Source: Halichondria panicea
Lineage: Eukaryota > Porifera > Demospongiae > Suberitida > Halichondriidae
Direction of reading: 5' to 3'
Length of the DNA stretch: 64,000 nt
NCBI RefSeq assembly: GCF_963675165.1
Contig: NC_087381.1
Coordinates: 7,162,419-7,226,418, forward strand
In this document: in pieces, positions 48,715 through 59,890 of the stretch
How the letters are laid out: the number at the start of each line of letters is the position of its first letter
Numbering within the stretch: the stretch's first letter is position 1
The notes under the pieces: model-generated
The model's database searches: none
What the model was told of the DNA's origin: nothing
Seen by the model: only the letters and a program-made list of their open reading frames with translations
Position numbers and translations under genes: made by a program

Positions 48715-51700
48715 ATGGCTGGTGTGAGCATTGCTTGGTTGACAGTATGTCTCGTAGTTCTAACACACACTGCGGACGTAGGTGAGTTAAGCCACCGTGA
48801 TTGTTTTGGTATGATTATACCGTATATAATTATAGGGGGTAATTGTTATTTTTCGTTGGTGCACAAAATGTTCGTACAGCTCAGAATAATTATGTGCACG
48901 CACCCTACTATTGTGTTTTACAATTTTGCTGTTTTATTTTTTGGATGCTCTAATACAAAATTGGCACCATATGCATGCTGAATGTTTCACGAGCTGTTTT
49001 GATAGCTATAATAATTATTTATGAGTGCTCATGCATAACTCTAATGAATGGTTTGCCTAATTTCTTAGTAGCTCTTTGAAAGGCCTATAATATTATGATC
49101 AATGATTGCTTTCTGTCAACTGTTTTTTTTTTTTGAAGAGAGCAGTATGTGTGTCGCCTTAGATAGTGATATAATTATTCGAAATGAACTGTTGTTTGAT
49201 ACATGTAAATAAATTTGAGCGTCCATTTCAGTTTTCTCTAATTTCAATAGCTTGCTTTAAAGTTGTAGGAACAATTCACTGTAAGTGATGTAATTAATTT
49301 CTAAAATTGTACATCCTTTTGTGATTCGAACAATATACTCCTTTGTATAGTACGAGAGGAGACTGCATGAAGGGAATATTAATATGAGATATGTCTTCAT
49401 GAGTTGGTGTGGTGTGTGTGTGTGTGTGCTGCCACACGGCAATTAGTTGCAGCTATTCGTCTATAGTACAGTCTTCACTAATAAACAATTAGCATGGGAG
49501 AGGCAGTGCCAGTTGCTTTATAATGTCTGCGAAGTAGCCAAAATTCCCCATAATAAATGTACAATAAAACATGATTTTGTTTAATCATCCTAGGATCTGG
49601 CTCTGTGATATTTTTATCACACACACAGGTTTTGCACAGCTTGCTACGTGTTACAGTACAGATAACTTCAGCTGTTCTGGCTCATCAAATGAAATGCGGT
49701 CATCTGGTCAGGTGTGCTGTGACGAGGGATTCCTGTCCTTCATGGAAGCTGGTAGAGACGTCTGTGAGCTCTGCTCAGGTAAGAGTATAAATAATAGTTA
49801 GACACTGTTTAGGAAGTTTCTACATGATTTAGAAGCCCAAAGGGCTGGTTGTAGTATCCCGAACGCAGTGAGGGTTCTACTAGCCCTGAAGACTTCTAAA
49901 TCATGTGGAAACTTCCTAAACAGTGTCTAAGCATTTTAGATCATAGCAACCATGAGTATTTAGCCAATCAGATTTGAATGTTCTTATCTAATCTTTGCTA
50001 CATGATTTTCTAAGTGAAGTACATGATTTTCTATTGAAGTACATGATTTTCTATTGAAGTACATGATTTTCTAAATTGGATAGAACATTTCCTCTAACCA
50101 ATCAGATTGCAGTATTTATGACAAACATGATCTAAGGGCTATATAGAGGCCATAACTTTTATAGTTGAAAGATAATTATAAAATTATTATGATTGCAAAT
50201 TGAATAGTTGCATTCAGTATAGCAAGAATAATTTTTATGCGTTTAAAGACACTGTTACTATATATCAGAGTCATCAGCAGATTTCATGCATGTGCTATTT
50301 CAAACCCTACCTTCAGGCAATGTGATTTGCTCGGCTAACGCTGGCTGCACTGATTTATTTGATGCCAGTCAAGCTCAGGGTCGTGGCGAGTGTTGTGCTA
50401 CTGGTGGAGGAGTGGCTTACACAGACAGTGCAGGAATATGTGTACAATGTGAGTTAAGTGATTTGACTCTCTGCTCCATTTAAACTGCTGCTGCAATTTC
50501 ATAATAATTTATTTTCATAGACAAAATACACTGATGTGTTTACTGCATAGTTACTATAAGGTTTTATAAAGTTGTGATAATAATTACCGTTCAGGGATAT
50601 GCCCACTGTGTGCATGTCTGTGTTGGGTACAGCCTTCAGGGATATGCCCACTGTGTTGTGCATGTCTGTGTTGGTACAGAATGTTACCTTCAGGGATATG
50701 CCCACTGTGTGCATGTCTGTGTTGGTACAGAATGTTACCTTCAGGGATATGCCCACTGTGTGCATGTCTGTGTTGGGTACAGCCTTCAGGGATATGCCCA
50801 CTGTGTCTCTGTGTTGGTACAGAATGTTACCTTCAGGGATATGCCCACTGTGTGCATGTCTGTGTTGGTACAGAATGTTACCTTCAGGGATATGCCCACT
50901 GTGTGCATGTCTGTGTTGGTACAGAATGTTACCTTCAGGGATATGCCCACTGTGTGCATGTCTGTGTTGGGTACAGCCTTCAGGGATATGCCCACTGTGT
51001 CTCTGTGTTGTGTACATAATGTGATAATAATTACTATTCAGGGATAATCCCACTGTGTGCATGCATGTCTGTGTTGGGTACAACCACCTCTAGACAAAGT
51101 AACAACCTCGTAATTTTGGCCTAGTTTACCACAATGCTATAGTTCATGTAAGTTATAATTATGTTTTAGGATTGAAATCAGCCACTTTCACTTATAATTG
51201 TGTCATGTTGCTGTATATACTATAATTATGTAGGTCCCACGTCCATCACCGGTTGCTTCACTGAGAACCAGTGTAGTGGAGACACCATCCCCCTCACCTC
51301 GACTGAGTCAGCTGCTGCTCAAGTCAGAGAGTGCTGTGTCAGCACTGCTGGACTCTCCTACAACCTTCTGGGACAATGCATCGACTGTGTCGGTATGTCA
51401 TCTCTTAATATAATTATAGGCATTGTATACCGCTATATGTATGGTTATATCTAATATGATTAATTTGTAGTGAATAACTCTATTCTCAACTTCCACTCTG
51501 GAACACACTTCATTGCTTCGGAATGCATGAAATTTTGGATTTAAATCACTGTTTTACAGGTCTCTTTCAAAATTTGTTCAAAAGTACGGCTGTTGACAAT
51601 TACACCCCCACAGTTTAATGGTTGAGGGGGGCTTTTCAGCTGCCATGACTTAAATTTTGTGTATTCAATTTTCAATGATTTTATGATTTTGTGAATACTA

Positions 51701-54700
51701 GAAAAAGACCTTTCACTGATGTTCATATTTAGGAGCTAAAAGAATGCGGCCAAATACCATAGATTAGCATGCATGGGGTCCAAGGCCAAAAATGACAAAT
51801 TATACCATAAAAAATTTTTTAGATTTAAACACATCACATGAAAAGTCATTTAAATTAATGATACAAAATGATGGCTGCTGAAAGATGTTTAACTATATTA
51901 ACCCCCTCCCCTCTATTTGGTTTGGGGGCTCTTTCGCTGCCATGCATAACTTGAATTCCGTGTATTTAATCTAAAGGATACCTTTCGAATGTAAGGAAGC
52001 ACATAGGGCCCCTTCAGTTTTCTTTCACTTTTGAATGCACTTCCATCTAAACTTTCACTCTGGAATGCACTGATTTCCATTCTCTGGGAAAGATTTATAG
52101 TTATATATATTATACCTATACATAATTAATTATAACTATTTTCTATAATGTGCATAATTACTTTATTCTTTCCTCTACTATATAAAGTGTACGGATTTCT
52201 ACAAACGAGTCTTAACGAGGCTGAGAGGGGGCAGGGCTACCCGGTGGGGATTGGGTACATCAAACGACCCCCCACAGTCACCGCCCTCCTCAGGGGGGAC
52301 ATCTCCGTAGATGCTGGTGGCACCGCAAGTAAGCAACTCAGAGAAAAGTCTGTTCTTATTAGTGTACCTCCTTATAATTATTGTAACAACCATGATGTAT
52401 AATTGTAATCTCATCTATTCACCTCGTTAACACTAATCAATTATATAAATACATGTACTATGTTATACTGTATTGAATTTCCTGCTTATTTTTTAGAGGA
52501 GATTAATTCGTAAGGATCAAGTGCTTGTGATCTTATTTAACTACCATTCATGTTATATCCTCTTTCTTTAACTGATCTATGTATAATTATGCTAATTGAT
52601 GTATAATTATATTCGTGGGATATCAAAATCCCACTGAGTAATTATTACACATGTACACTTCTCTTTGTATACAGCACTCAACAACGACTTCTTTCTTAGT
52701 TCTACGGTATTCACCGCTCGACCCAACGTCCCTGGAGAGATTATCATCACGTATAGAGTAGACAGTATCGCTCAGGAGTTTGCTGAGATGGCAAGACTCC
52801 GCCTATCTCTGATGTTTGCCCCGCCCCCTGGTTCGCTGGTGCAGGACACACTTGATCTGGTCATTCAGGACAGTGACAGTGAGTTTTCAAAAGAAAGCAT
52901 GGGCTATATACTTATTTGTGTTGTTACGTCACTTTGAGTGCTCATTACTTGAATTTGAATGGCTACTATACTAGACTACTGCATTTTTACTCACCATTTT
53001 ATAGCCGTGAAATTCCAACTGACGGAGACCGACTATGAATCGATTGAAAGTATTTTGAGAATCAATGCGGCGGTTAGCAAGAACCTGAGAATTGCCAACC
53101 CAGTCACCTTCCTACTGACACCCCTCACCATCGACCAGGCCGTCTCTGGAGGCGTGGCACTTCCTGCATCTTTACCGCCAGATGATAATCCATTCTCTCC
53201 CAATCGTGCTAAAAGTGAGTTTTAGAGAGAATTGGAGGCACAACATGTTTTGTTCACAGGTATTGATCATGAGATGGTGGCAGTCATAACTGTTTTTGTA
53301 GCTAGCAGCATTAAAATGCATCTTTAATAATAGTTTACTATAGTGGTCCACCCTTGGGCAGACCAACAGTGGCTGTATTGTAGAGGGTGGCCTGCAATAG
53401 AAAGGAAATCATAATAGGAACTGCTTAAAATATCTTACTGCTTCTACTTTTTCTCAGCGTCTCCTGAAGATTGTCGTGACTTCTCCTCTGATGTAATCTC
53501 AGTGAGGTTTGAATCAGACGAGATCGGTCTCCAAGTGAGCGATGTCCCCGTTCCGGTACCAATCACAGACGATACAATCAACGAGGCGGGAGAGGAGTTA
53601 TTTGTAGTCCACCTCACATTAGGGGAATCCATGAATGCAGGGGGTGTTAATATCGAAAGGGAGGTCTCTCTCTGTAGGATCACTGATAATGACGGTGAGT
53701 GTCGCTACATTAAGTTTGTAGATAGTTGTCAATTTATGCCGCCATAAATGGATATTGTTGTACAGTGGAACCACTTGCAGTTTTATACGTGTCTATATGA
53801 ACTTTCACGCGCTCTTTGTCTTGATTCCAGTTATCCAGATTGGGTTCCAAAGAGCGACGTACAATTTCCCAGAGCCACAATTTGAGACCGAGATCTTCGG
53901 AGAAGTGTTTATTGAGAAACAAGATGGTCGCATCACGGAACAGACATTTCCCGTCGTATTTGAAGTGAGAATGGCCACACCCAACCCAACAATTCAAACT
54001 GCATCACTATCGACTGTAGTGGATGGCGTTGTTATTGACAACGACTATGTGGTTGACACGCCCGATCGAGTTTTCATCGTACGAGAATTTCCACCAGGCG
54101 AGCAAACTTTGGAGTTCTCGTTCACCCTCTTCCCTGATGATTTCCCCGAGGGCACGGAAGCATTCCAGGCCAGTGCACAGCCGTCAGAGGATCCGATTAG
54201 CCCAGCTTTCTTAGCCCCCTCCGCTGGAGTACTGTTTGCCTCAACCTTTATCATCATTGAAGACGACGATGGTACGAACGTTGTACTAAAATAATCTTGC
54301 AAGCACTCAAGTTTTTAATGTCTCGGTCAAAAAGACTTGAGTGTTGGAGTGTTATAGAACATGCATGGAGGGCTAGAGATTAGAGATGGTTGGGGGAGCA
54401 TTGGCTAGTGTACAGTCAGAGGGAGTTTGTTTTGTACACAAACTTTATTTGGGCCTAGCCTTTATCAGTTGGCCTTTTTTCAGAGGTGGTCGTTTAGAGG
54501 GATTCCACTGTAAAAAAGCGCGATGCTAGGTTAGCTTATGAACCATTAATTGCAGTTGTATTTTCTTCAAGGCGTTAAGAGGAGTTCCACACTATTGAAT
54601 ATGCCACTACTGCATGTGATCCCCTAAGCTGCTACTCTCCATAACATGTACATGTACATTCAAGATTTATATATCACTGCAGATGTGGCTCTTGGATTTG

Positions 54701-57700
54701 AGCAGAACTATACAGTGAGTGAGGGTGTTGGTTCATTTCAAGCGTGTTTCCGAGTGTTCAACCCCCCTGACAACCAAGAGCTCACTCTCAGCCTGGACCT
54801 AGTGGTCGATACAATTGAAGGATCTGCAGGTATATAGTTATGTGGTTGTGTCTAATAGCACCTGTAGGTATCGAATAATAAGGACAGAATTGTCTTCCTG
54901 TGCATAACGTTAAACTTCCCTGCATGCAATAATTATATTCCCTTAATTGTAAGTATACAGAAATCCCTACTATACGTATAGGCCCTCTTATTTAGATATT
55001 GAATTTATTGAAGTGCCTCTGCCCGTTTAATTATTAGCTAAATCTATAGTTTATTTTTATCACTGTGTTTCCATAGAACGAGTGCATCTAAACATCGATC
55101 CATTGCATGTCTGTCTGATTTTCGATGTCTTACTCTAGTCTTCTCTATCTTGTTTCTCTATACATCCATAACATGTTGTGTACTTGTGCAGGTGAACTTG
55201 ATTACACGGCTATCAGATCCAGTAACCTTGATGTTTTTCGAACTCTCGATGGTCCTCAAAGAAGAGCTTGTTTTGATGTCTCCATTACGGATGATCTGTT
55301 ACCTGAAGACACTGAAACATTCTCTCTGTCTCTGTCATTGGATGTCTTTGTTGACCAGGCGGTGAGGGATCAGGTTGCCATAGAGCCCAGTCAAGTATAC
55401 GTGGACATCCTGGACAATGATTGTATGTTGTGATAGGATAATGTGAAATTAACCACCTTTAGAACAGACACATTTGGGGAACAAATATTTGGCCATTAAT
55501 ATACAGATCGAGGTGAGAGGTGACCTTTATACTTCTTGAGGAGCTGTTTTGTGCACAAAGTTTGTGTAACAAAACAGCTCCTGAACAAGTACAAAAGTGT
55601 TTATTTGGAAGCTGGCCTTTATATCGCAGTAGGCCTAATAAAACAACATGGACATACAAATATAGAGCTGGTGTCTGGGTATGTGACATGTGTACACAAC
55701 AACTATTGGTGGTTGGGTAGTCAGTGTCGTAGAGAAAGACATTGATAATGCTGAAGTCAAGCTGATGTTGCTTCATTTACATGCATGGTCCAAGTCAATG
55801 TACAAGTACATGCACTTGCCACCAGCATTATTGTAATACCTTGAACGTTTTAACTCATGTAGAACCCAGAACCACAACTGGTCATCAGTGTACTTTAAGA
55901 ATAAAGCTGCCACAATTAAAACTTAAAGATATGAATTTAAGACTAATAAAAATATTTATTCTGTGTAATTATTCGTCATTCTAACATTTAATTGCAATAT
56001 CCCGAAGGCCTCAAAACTGGAGCCAATAGTTTACCAATTAATCTCAACCTCACTAGAAAACATATTTTATGCACAACAAATAAAAGTCTAAAACCACATA
56101 CAATCACTTCATGAGAAATGAGCATTTGCATGATGCAGTGTAGGTAAAAATTGCCAAAAAATCTCAAATTTTGCCACACTATAACCACGAAGCTATGAAA
56201 CTTCAACCACACATTTTTGTTGTAATGAGCCACATTTTTGTTGTGGTTCAATATATTTCAACTACTACCTATGTACCAAGTTTCGGGGAAATCTGAAGGG
56301 GTAATCCGATTTTCATGTTGATCTCACATGGAATGACCATATGCCTCTATTTTCAGTTGCCACGGTGAGGTTTGAGCGTCCCACCTACACGTTTAGCGAG
56401 GACTCTGGCACCGGGGATGTGTGTCTTATCAAGGATCTGGCCACCTCTGATAGCGTCACGGTGCAGGTCACTACTACCAACGGAACAGCCACTGGTAATT
56501 AGGGCTGGGAGTAGTAACCAGGGTGATTGTATGCATGTGTACTTATCGTTTGACTGTACATTTGACTATATACCCATAACTTTAGGGGCGGAGTAGCTAT
56601 GTATCTTTAACTACCTGTAACTTCAACCAACTATAGCTAAAACATGCATTTAGTAGCTCCAAGGGAGGTCGATGAATTAGCTAATGTACTTGAATAGATC
56701 TCTGAATTATCGTGAACACTGTTTCATTGCTTTCCCCCACCCCCTCCCCCGTACACTCAGATGGTTTAGACTACACTGGAGGGCCCTTCGACGTCACCTT
56801 CACCACAGCTGCCAATGACAGACAATGCATCACTATTGGTATCACACCTGACACCATCAGTGAGACTTCCGAGAGCTTTACCGCTGATATTGTGATCACC
56901 CCGGGTAGCGGAGTGACGGAAGGAAACCCATCCACTGCCACTATCACTATTACAGGTAACTAGGTTTTTATATTATTATTGTGCCTGTTAAATCGTTGGG
57001 AAATCTAATCTATCTCCATGTGGTGGGACTTATGGAGAGTTCATTCAGAGTTTAGATTACTCAGCTCAGTTATACAAAGGAGATGCCTTTATTTCAACAA
57101 GTCCACATAATTAATTAAGAGTTCTACAGTGAGCTTTTTTAATCATCCTCACATACACACACACGTACACACACACACACACACACAGACTTTGGTACAC
57201 TAGTCAACGACTCTGCTATTGGTGACCCTCTCATGACCGTCCCTATCAGAGTGTCACAAGCAGACCTGGGTGCTCTAGGAACAGATCAAGTATCTCTCTG
57301 CTACGAGATCCACGGAGCTGCAGATGAATACTTCAACCTGGTTACTGATGAATGCATTAGCGTCAACGCACACTATGCAGCTTTCGGCTCTCTAAACGTC
57401 ATCAGTCAAATCGCTGTGCGTGCCGTGGACGATAATAGTCTGTGTAAAGATATTCTGGTTGACGTTGTCGGGTGTACTGCTTCTGTGGGTGGTGCCCCTC
57501 TCGGTGCGACCGGTCAATACATGAGTAATAGTATTTCCGTACGTCACTATCTCAACCGAGTTCGTATCTCCGTGCCTAACTGTGACGAGTTGACTGTTGT
57601 GATGTGGGTATTCTGTGAGTCTCGTACTATGGATGATCATACGGTACCAGGAGGACACGTAACTGCCGATATAATCAAGTTTGTCGTTATGAGAGGTCTT

Positions 57701-58293
57701 AACTTTGGGCACAGATACGCCCATGGTCTGATCGGTAAGCTATAATGTTTTTCATACTTGTGTGATAATAATTATATGCTATATTGGTTTTATGTTGATC
57801 TCTTGAACTGAGCAGCCTAGAAGGCTTTAATTGTTAATACGAACCTTTGGCCTTATTTCGAGATACTGCTAAAAATTAATGTGCTGTAACCTCTCCCTCC
57901 CTATACAAGCTACGACTACTACTTTATATTAACCTCCTCCCACACACTACATACACTACAGGTCAATTCTGGAATCGTGAGGTTAGTGTCACCCCCTTCA
58001 TTGGTGTGGACAGAAACAACAATCTCGTCCCCAACCGTTACGTCATCAGTCTGAGCAGCCCCACCTCCGGAAAGGTTCGATCCTTCACCGGCTACTATTA
58101 TGACCTCACCTGGGAGTTCGAGGATGGTCCTTGCCTGTACGCCGGAAACAGACAGGCTGGTCCAATATACGAGATACAAGATCCCAATGATCCAGTAATT
58201 GAGGGACGATACATGGAGTATGTAGTGGATAGTGCATTCAGTGAAAGTGGCTATTTTTATGGTCTCTTTAACGAGGATAAATGTGTTAATTGA
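48715..58293 (+). CDS. G4: cysteine-repeat/Calx-beta secreted protein (complete)
   Basis: Complete 15-exon model, about 1109 residues. Exons: 48715-48781, 49629-49778, 50317-50448, 51234-51392, 52188-52328, 52675-52878, 53005-53214, 53458-53694, 53831-54271, 54683-54829, 55192-55422, 56357-56494, 56761-56955, 57189-57734, 57962-58293 (TGA). All introns are phase 1. Order: signal peptide (MAGVSIAWLTVCLVVLTHTA), three cysteine-rich units, five Calx-beta domains (the first two divergent, the third unsplit), then the conserved C-terminal module. The start is supported by the identical G5 start. The 5' two-thirds match G5; the last four exons and the downstream DNA match the 3' end of G3. Probably secreted; function inferred as extracellular adhesion or recognition. 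Confidence 0.85.
49797..49931. mobile_element. Foldback element in G4 intron 2
   Basis: Arms of about 37 bp (ttagacactgtttaggaagt... and ...acttcctaaacagtgtctaa) enclose a loop of about 55 bp. It is absent from the much shorter equivalent intron of G5 (61018-61183). Confidence 0.8.
49934..50138. mobile_element. MITE-like element with internal 20-bp repeats
   Basis: Ends ttttagatcatagcaacc and gacaaacatgatctaag are inverted (TTAGATCAT). An inner pair agccaatcagatt/aaccaatcagatt is in direct order. Inside, tacatgattttctattgaag recurs about four times near 50001-50075. It directly follows the foldback element. Confidence 0.5.
50590..51080. repeat. Minisatellite in G4 intron 3
   Basis: About nine or ten copies of a unit containing gggatatgcccactgtgtgc and atgtctgtgttggtacagaa, period about 43-54 bp with variable spacers. 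G5 intron 3 keeps only one degenerate remnant (tgtgtgcatgtctgtgttgg near 61470). Open frames across it in several frames are artefacts. Confidence 0.9.
51393..52187. other. G4 intron 4, long non-coding stretch
   Basis: 795 bp against 331 bp in G5. It contains two diverged copies of a segment with agctgccatgacttaaattttg- and cgctgccatgcataacttgaa-like sequence. No gene. Confidence 0.45.
52188..55422 (+). other. G4 exons 5-11: four Calx-beta domains, two divergent
   Basis: Exon pairs 52188/52675 and 53005/53458 encode divergent domains ending VIQDSD and RITDND. Exon 53831-54271 (441 nt) holds a whole domain (IQIGFQRATYNFPEP ... IIIEDDD). Pair 54683/55192 is a standard split domain. Exon 5 uses an unusual AAG acceptor (tatataaag), the same in G5. 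Confidence 0.75.
55423..56356. other. G4 intron 11 with a hairpin
   Basis: A 934-bp intron that I could not match to the corresponding G3 intron. A stem ggagctgttttgt/acaaaacagctcc lies at 55540-55552 and 55569-55581, with a further cacaaa/tttgtg pairing inside. No gene. Confidence 0.5.
56357..56955 (+). other. G4 exons 12-13: last Calx-beta domain
   Basis: FATVRFERPTYTFSEDSG ... GTATG, then DGLDYTGGPFDVTF ... TITITG. The second exon and the end of the first are nearly the same as in G3. Confidence 0.85.
57189..58293 (+). other. G4 exons 14-15: conserved C-terminal module
   Basis: Exons of 546 and 332 nt. Landmarks as in G3: SLCYEIHGAADEYFNLVTDE, NRVRISVPNC, HGLIGQFWN, CLYAGNRQAGPIYEI, PVIEGRYMEY. 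It ends ...DKCVN. Confidence 0.65.
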
Positions 58294-59890
58294 ACTTGAT
58301 GTTTAAGTCCAGAACGTTTCTTGATAATTATAGTTATTATCTGTGTATTGTTTATATTATTATGCTGCTTTTCTTTATAGTATTGATGATGACTGGTTTT
58401 GTATACTGCAGTGTTTTGAATCAATGATAGCAAAACGCTGAAACAGATAGCTCTAACGACGTACGACCTTCCTCTAATTTTAATATAGGCACAGGTATTA
58501 AATATTCAGTTTCCTTGTAACTCTCCCCTGCCATATTTTGGGACCCATATATTTTCGACTTGAATTATCTGTGCATGCATGTGCATTTCACCGCCCACAC
58601 AATAATTATGGTATAGTAGGAGTAACGGTCTGAGCAAGTGTTCAGTTTGTGTGTTTAGCTGTAGCTATATACTTCTGTTCTAGTGTGGTTGGCCCCTTCG
58701 TGTTTGTAAACTCTGTACCAGCGATTATCGAAGCAGTATAAAAATGAGCTCTATAACGCACCTTCTGGAGTCCTGGGTGGCTTGGAAAGCGTTCCACACT
58801 ACACACTAATCCACAGTCAGGTGATGTTCCTCAACTGATGGTGACACTAGATATATGCTCTGACACTGCTGACAGTTAAGACAACCCTCAATTGGAAGTC
58901 TTTTTATGCCTTGGTGCGCATGTGCAAGCGAGGTATATGTGTGTGTGTGTCTGTCTGTGTGTGTAGACTGCTACAGCTGCTCAAGGATCAATGAAGTGCA
59001 AGTAACAGTTTCTATAGGTTTCTAGTCATTATTTTAATTTGTGGATTTGTAAAATAATGCTTCCTTCTCGAGTTATGCCTAGTTTTGCTTACTTGGAATG
59101 CCATTGCAGCCTTTTCAGAAGAGCACGTAGCCAAACTTGTTTATCGAGTGTTACTTAGTAGTTAGCTCTGCACAGAATACCTGCGATTATTGGAGCAATA
59201 AAAAATGAGCTCTATAATTTATATGACGTACCTCCTGGAGTCCTGGGCAGCTTGGAAAGCGTCACACACTGCATGCACTAATCCACAGTCAGGTGATATT
59301 CCTCAACTGCATGATGGGCACTAGATATGCATGCATGCTATAGCTGACACACTGCTGACAGTCAATTAACAACCCACTATAGTGTCTTTCGTTTTTATCT
59401 GTTATAATTTCACAATCAGTATAATTTTCTTTCTACCTGTAGAGAGTTATGAAAGAAGAAAACGTGTGTTATGTTAATTACCCCAAACATATTAGAATTG
59501 TGGGTGGGTAAAGATCATTAACAAAACAAAAACACATCAGACATGTTTGATGTGACATAATGCCTCTAAAGGAAGTGTGGCCTAGGATCGAGGCTAGTTT
59601 GCAAGACAAGAGGTTGCTATATGTAGCTACAACAGTGTGGGGGTGGGGCTGCTCTTGCAGGAATAGGGAGGTTAGACTTTAGGCCTTTATTTGGGTATTT
59701 GGGATATAGATTTAACTTAAAGGGTTAGGTTGTGTAAGCAATTTGGTTGGTCAGATCTTTTGGTTTCCCAATACCATTCCATTGACTGATGAAGACGCTA
59801 CATCGTTACATCAATTGAGGCTATAAAATGCAGTCCATTAGTTCGAGTGTGTTAGTATATTGAGGTTTGGAGGAGCTGTCAGTGAGAGTC
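58294..59890. other. G4-G5 intergenic region
   Basis: Homologous to 47779-48714 but longer. Extra DNA includes an R1 repeat (58908-59165) between two copies of a segment of about 160 bp (58725-58880 and 59185-59375; shared aatccacagtcaggtgat and gagtcctggg). No gene seen. The G4 TATA region is missing at the G5 end. Confidence 0.6.
58908..59165 (+). repeat. Dispersed repeat R1, copy
   Basis: Starts atgccttggtgcgcatgtgc, with ctgctacagctgctcaagga, agtttctataggtttctagt and tcgagttatgcctagttttg. Shorter than the G3 intron copy. Confidence 0.7.

Larger units (their letters stand above)
49629..51392 (+). other. G4 exons 2-4: three CC...CxxC cysteine-rich units
   Basis: Three exons end in the same pattern: VCCDEGFLSFMEAGRDVCEL then C; ECCATGGGVAYTDSAGICVQ then C; ECCVSTAGLSYNLLGQCIDC. 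Each unit starts with one or two further cysteines (ATCYSTDNFSC, ICSANAGC, GCFTENQC). I do not recognise the family. The regular disulphide-like spacing suggests a small repeated extracellular module. Confidence 0.75.

Noticed and set aside
50001-50075. Four near-copies of tacatgattttctattgaag as a regulatory array
   Set aside because: They lie inside a MITE-like element and are absent from G5; more simply internal element repeats.
50499-51083. Long cysteine/histidine-rich repetitive frames on both strands; also considered as a CRISPR-like array
   Set aside because: It is a minisatellite open in several frames at once, absent in G5. The host is eukaryotic, and the units lack the repeat-spacer alternation of CRISPR.
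55459-55776. Open frame in G4 intron 11
   Set aside because: No similarity to the neighbours, no splice support, and it crosses a hairpin.
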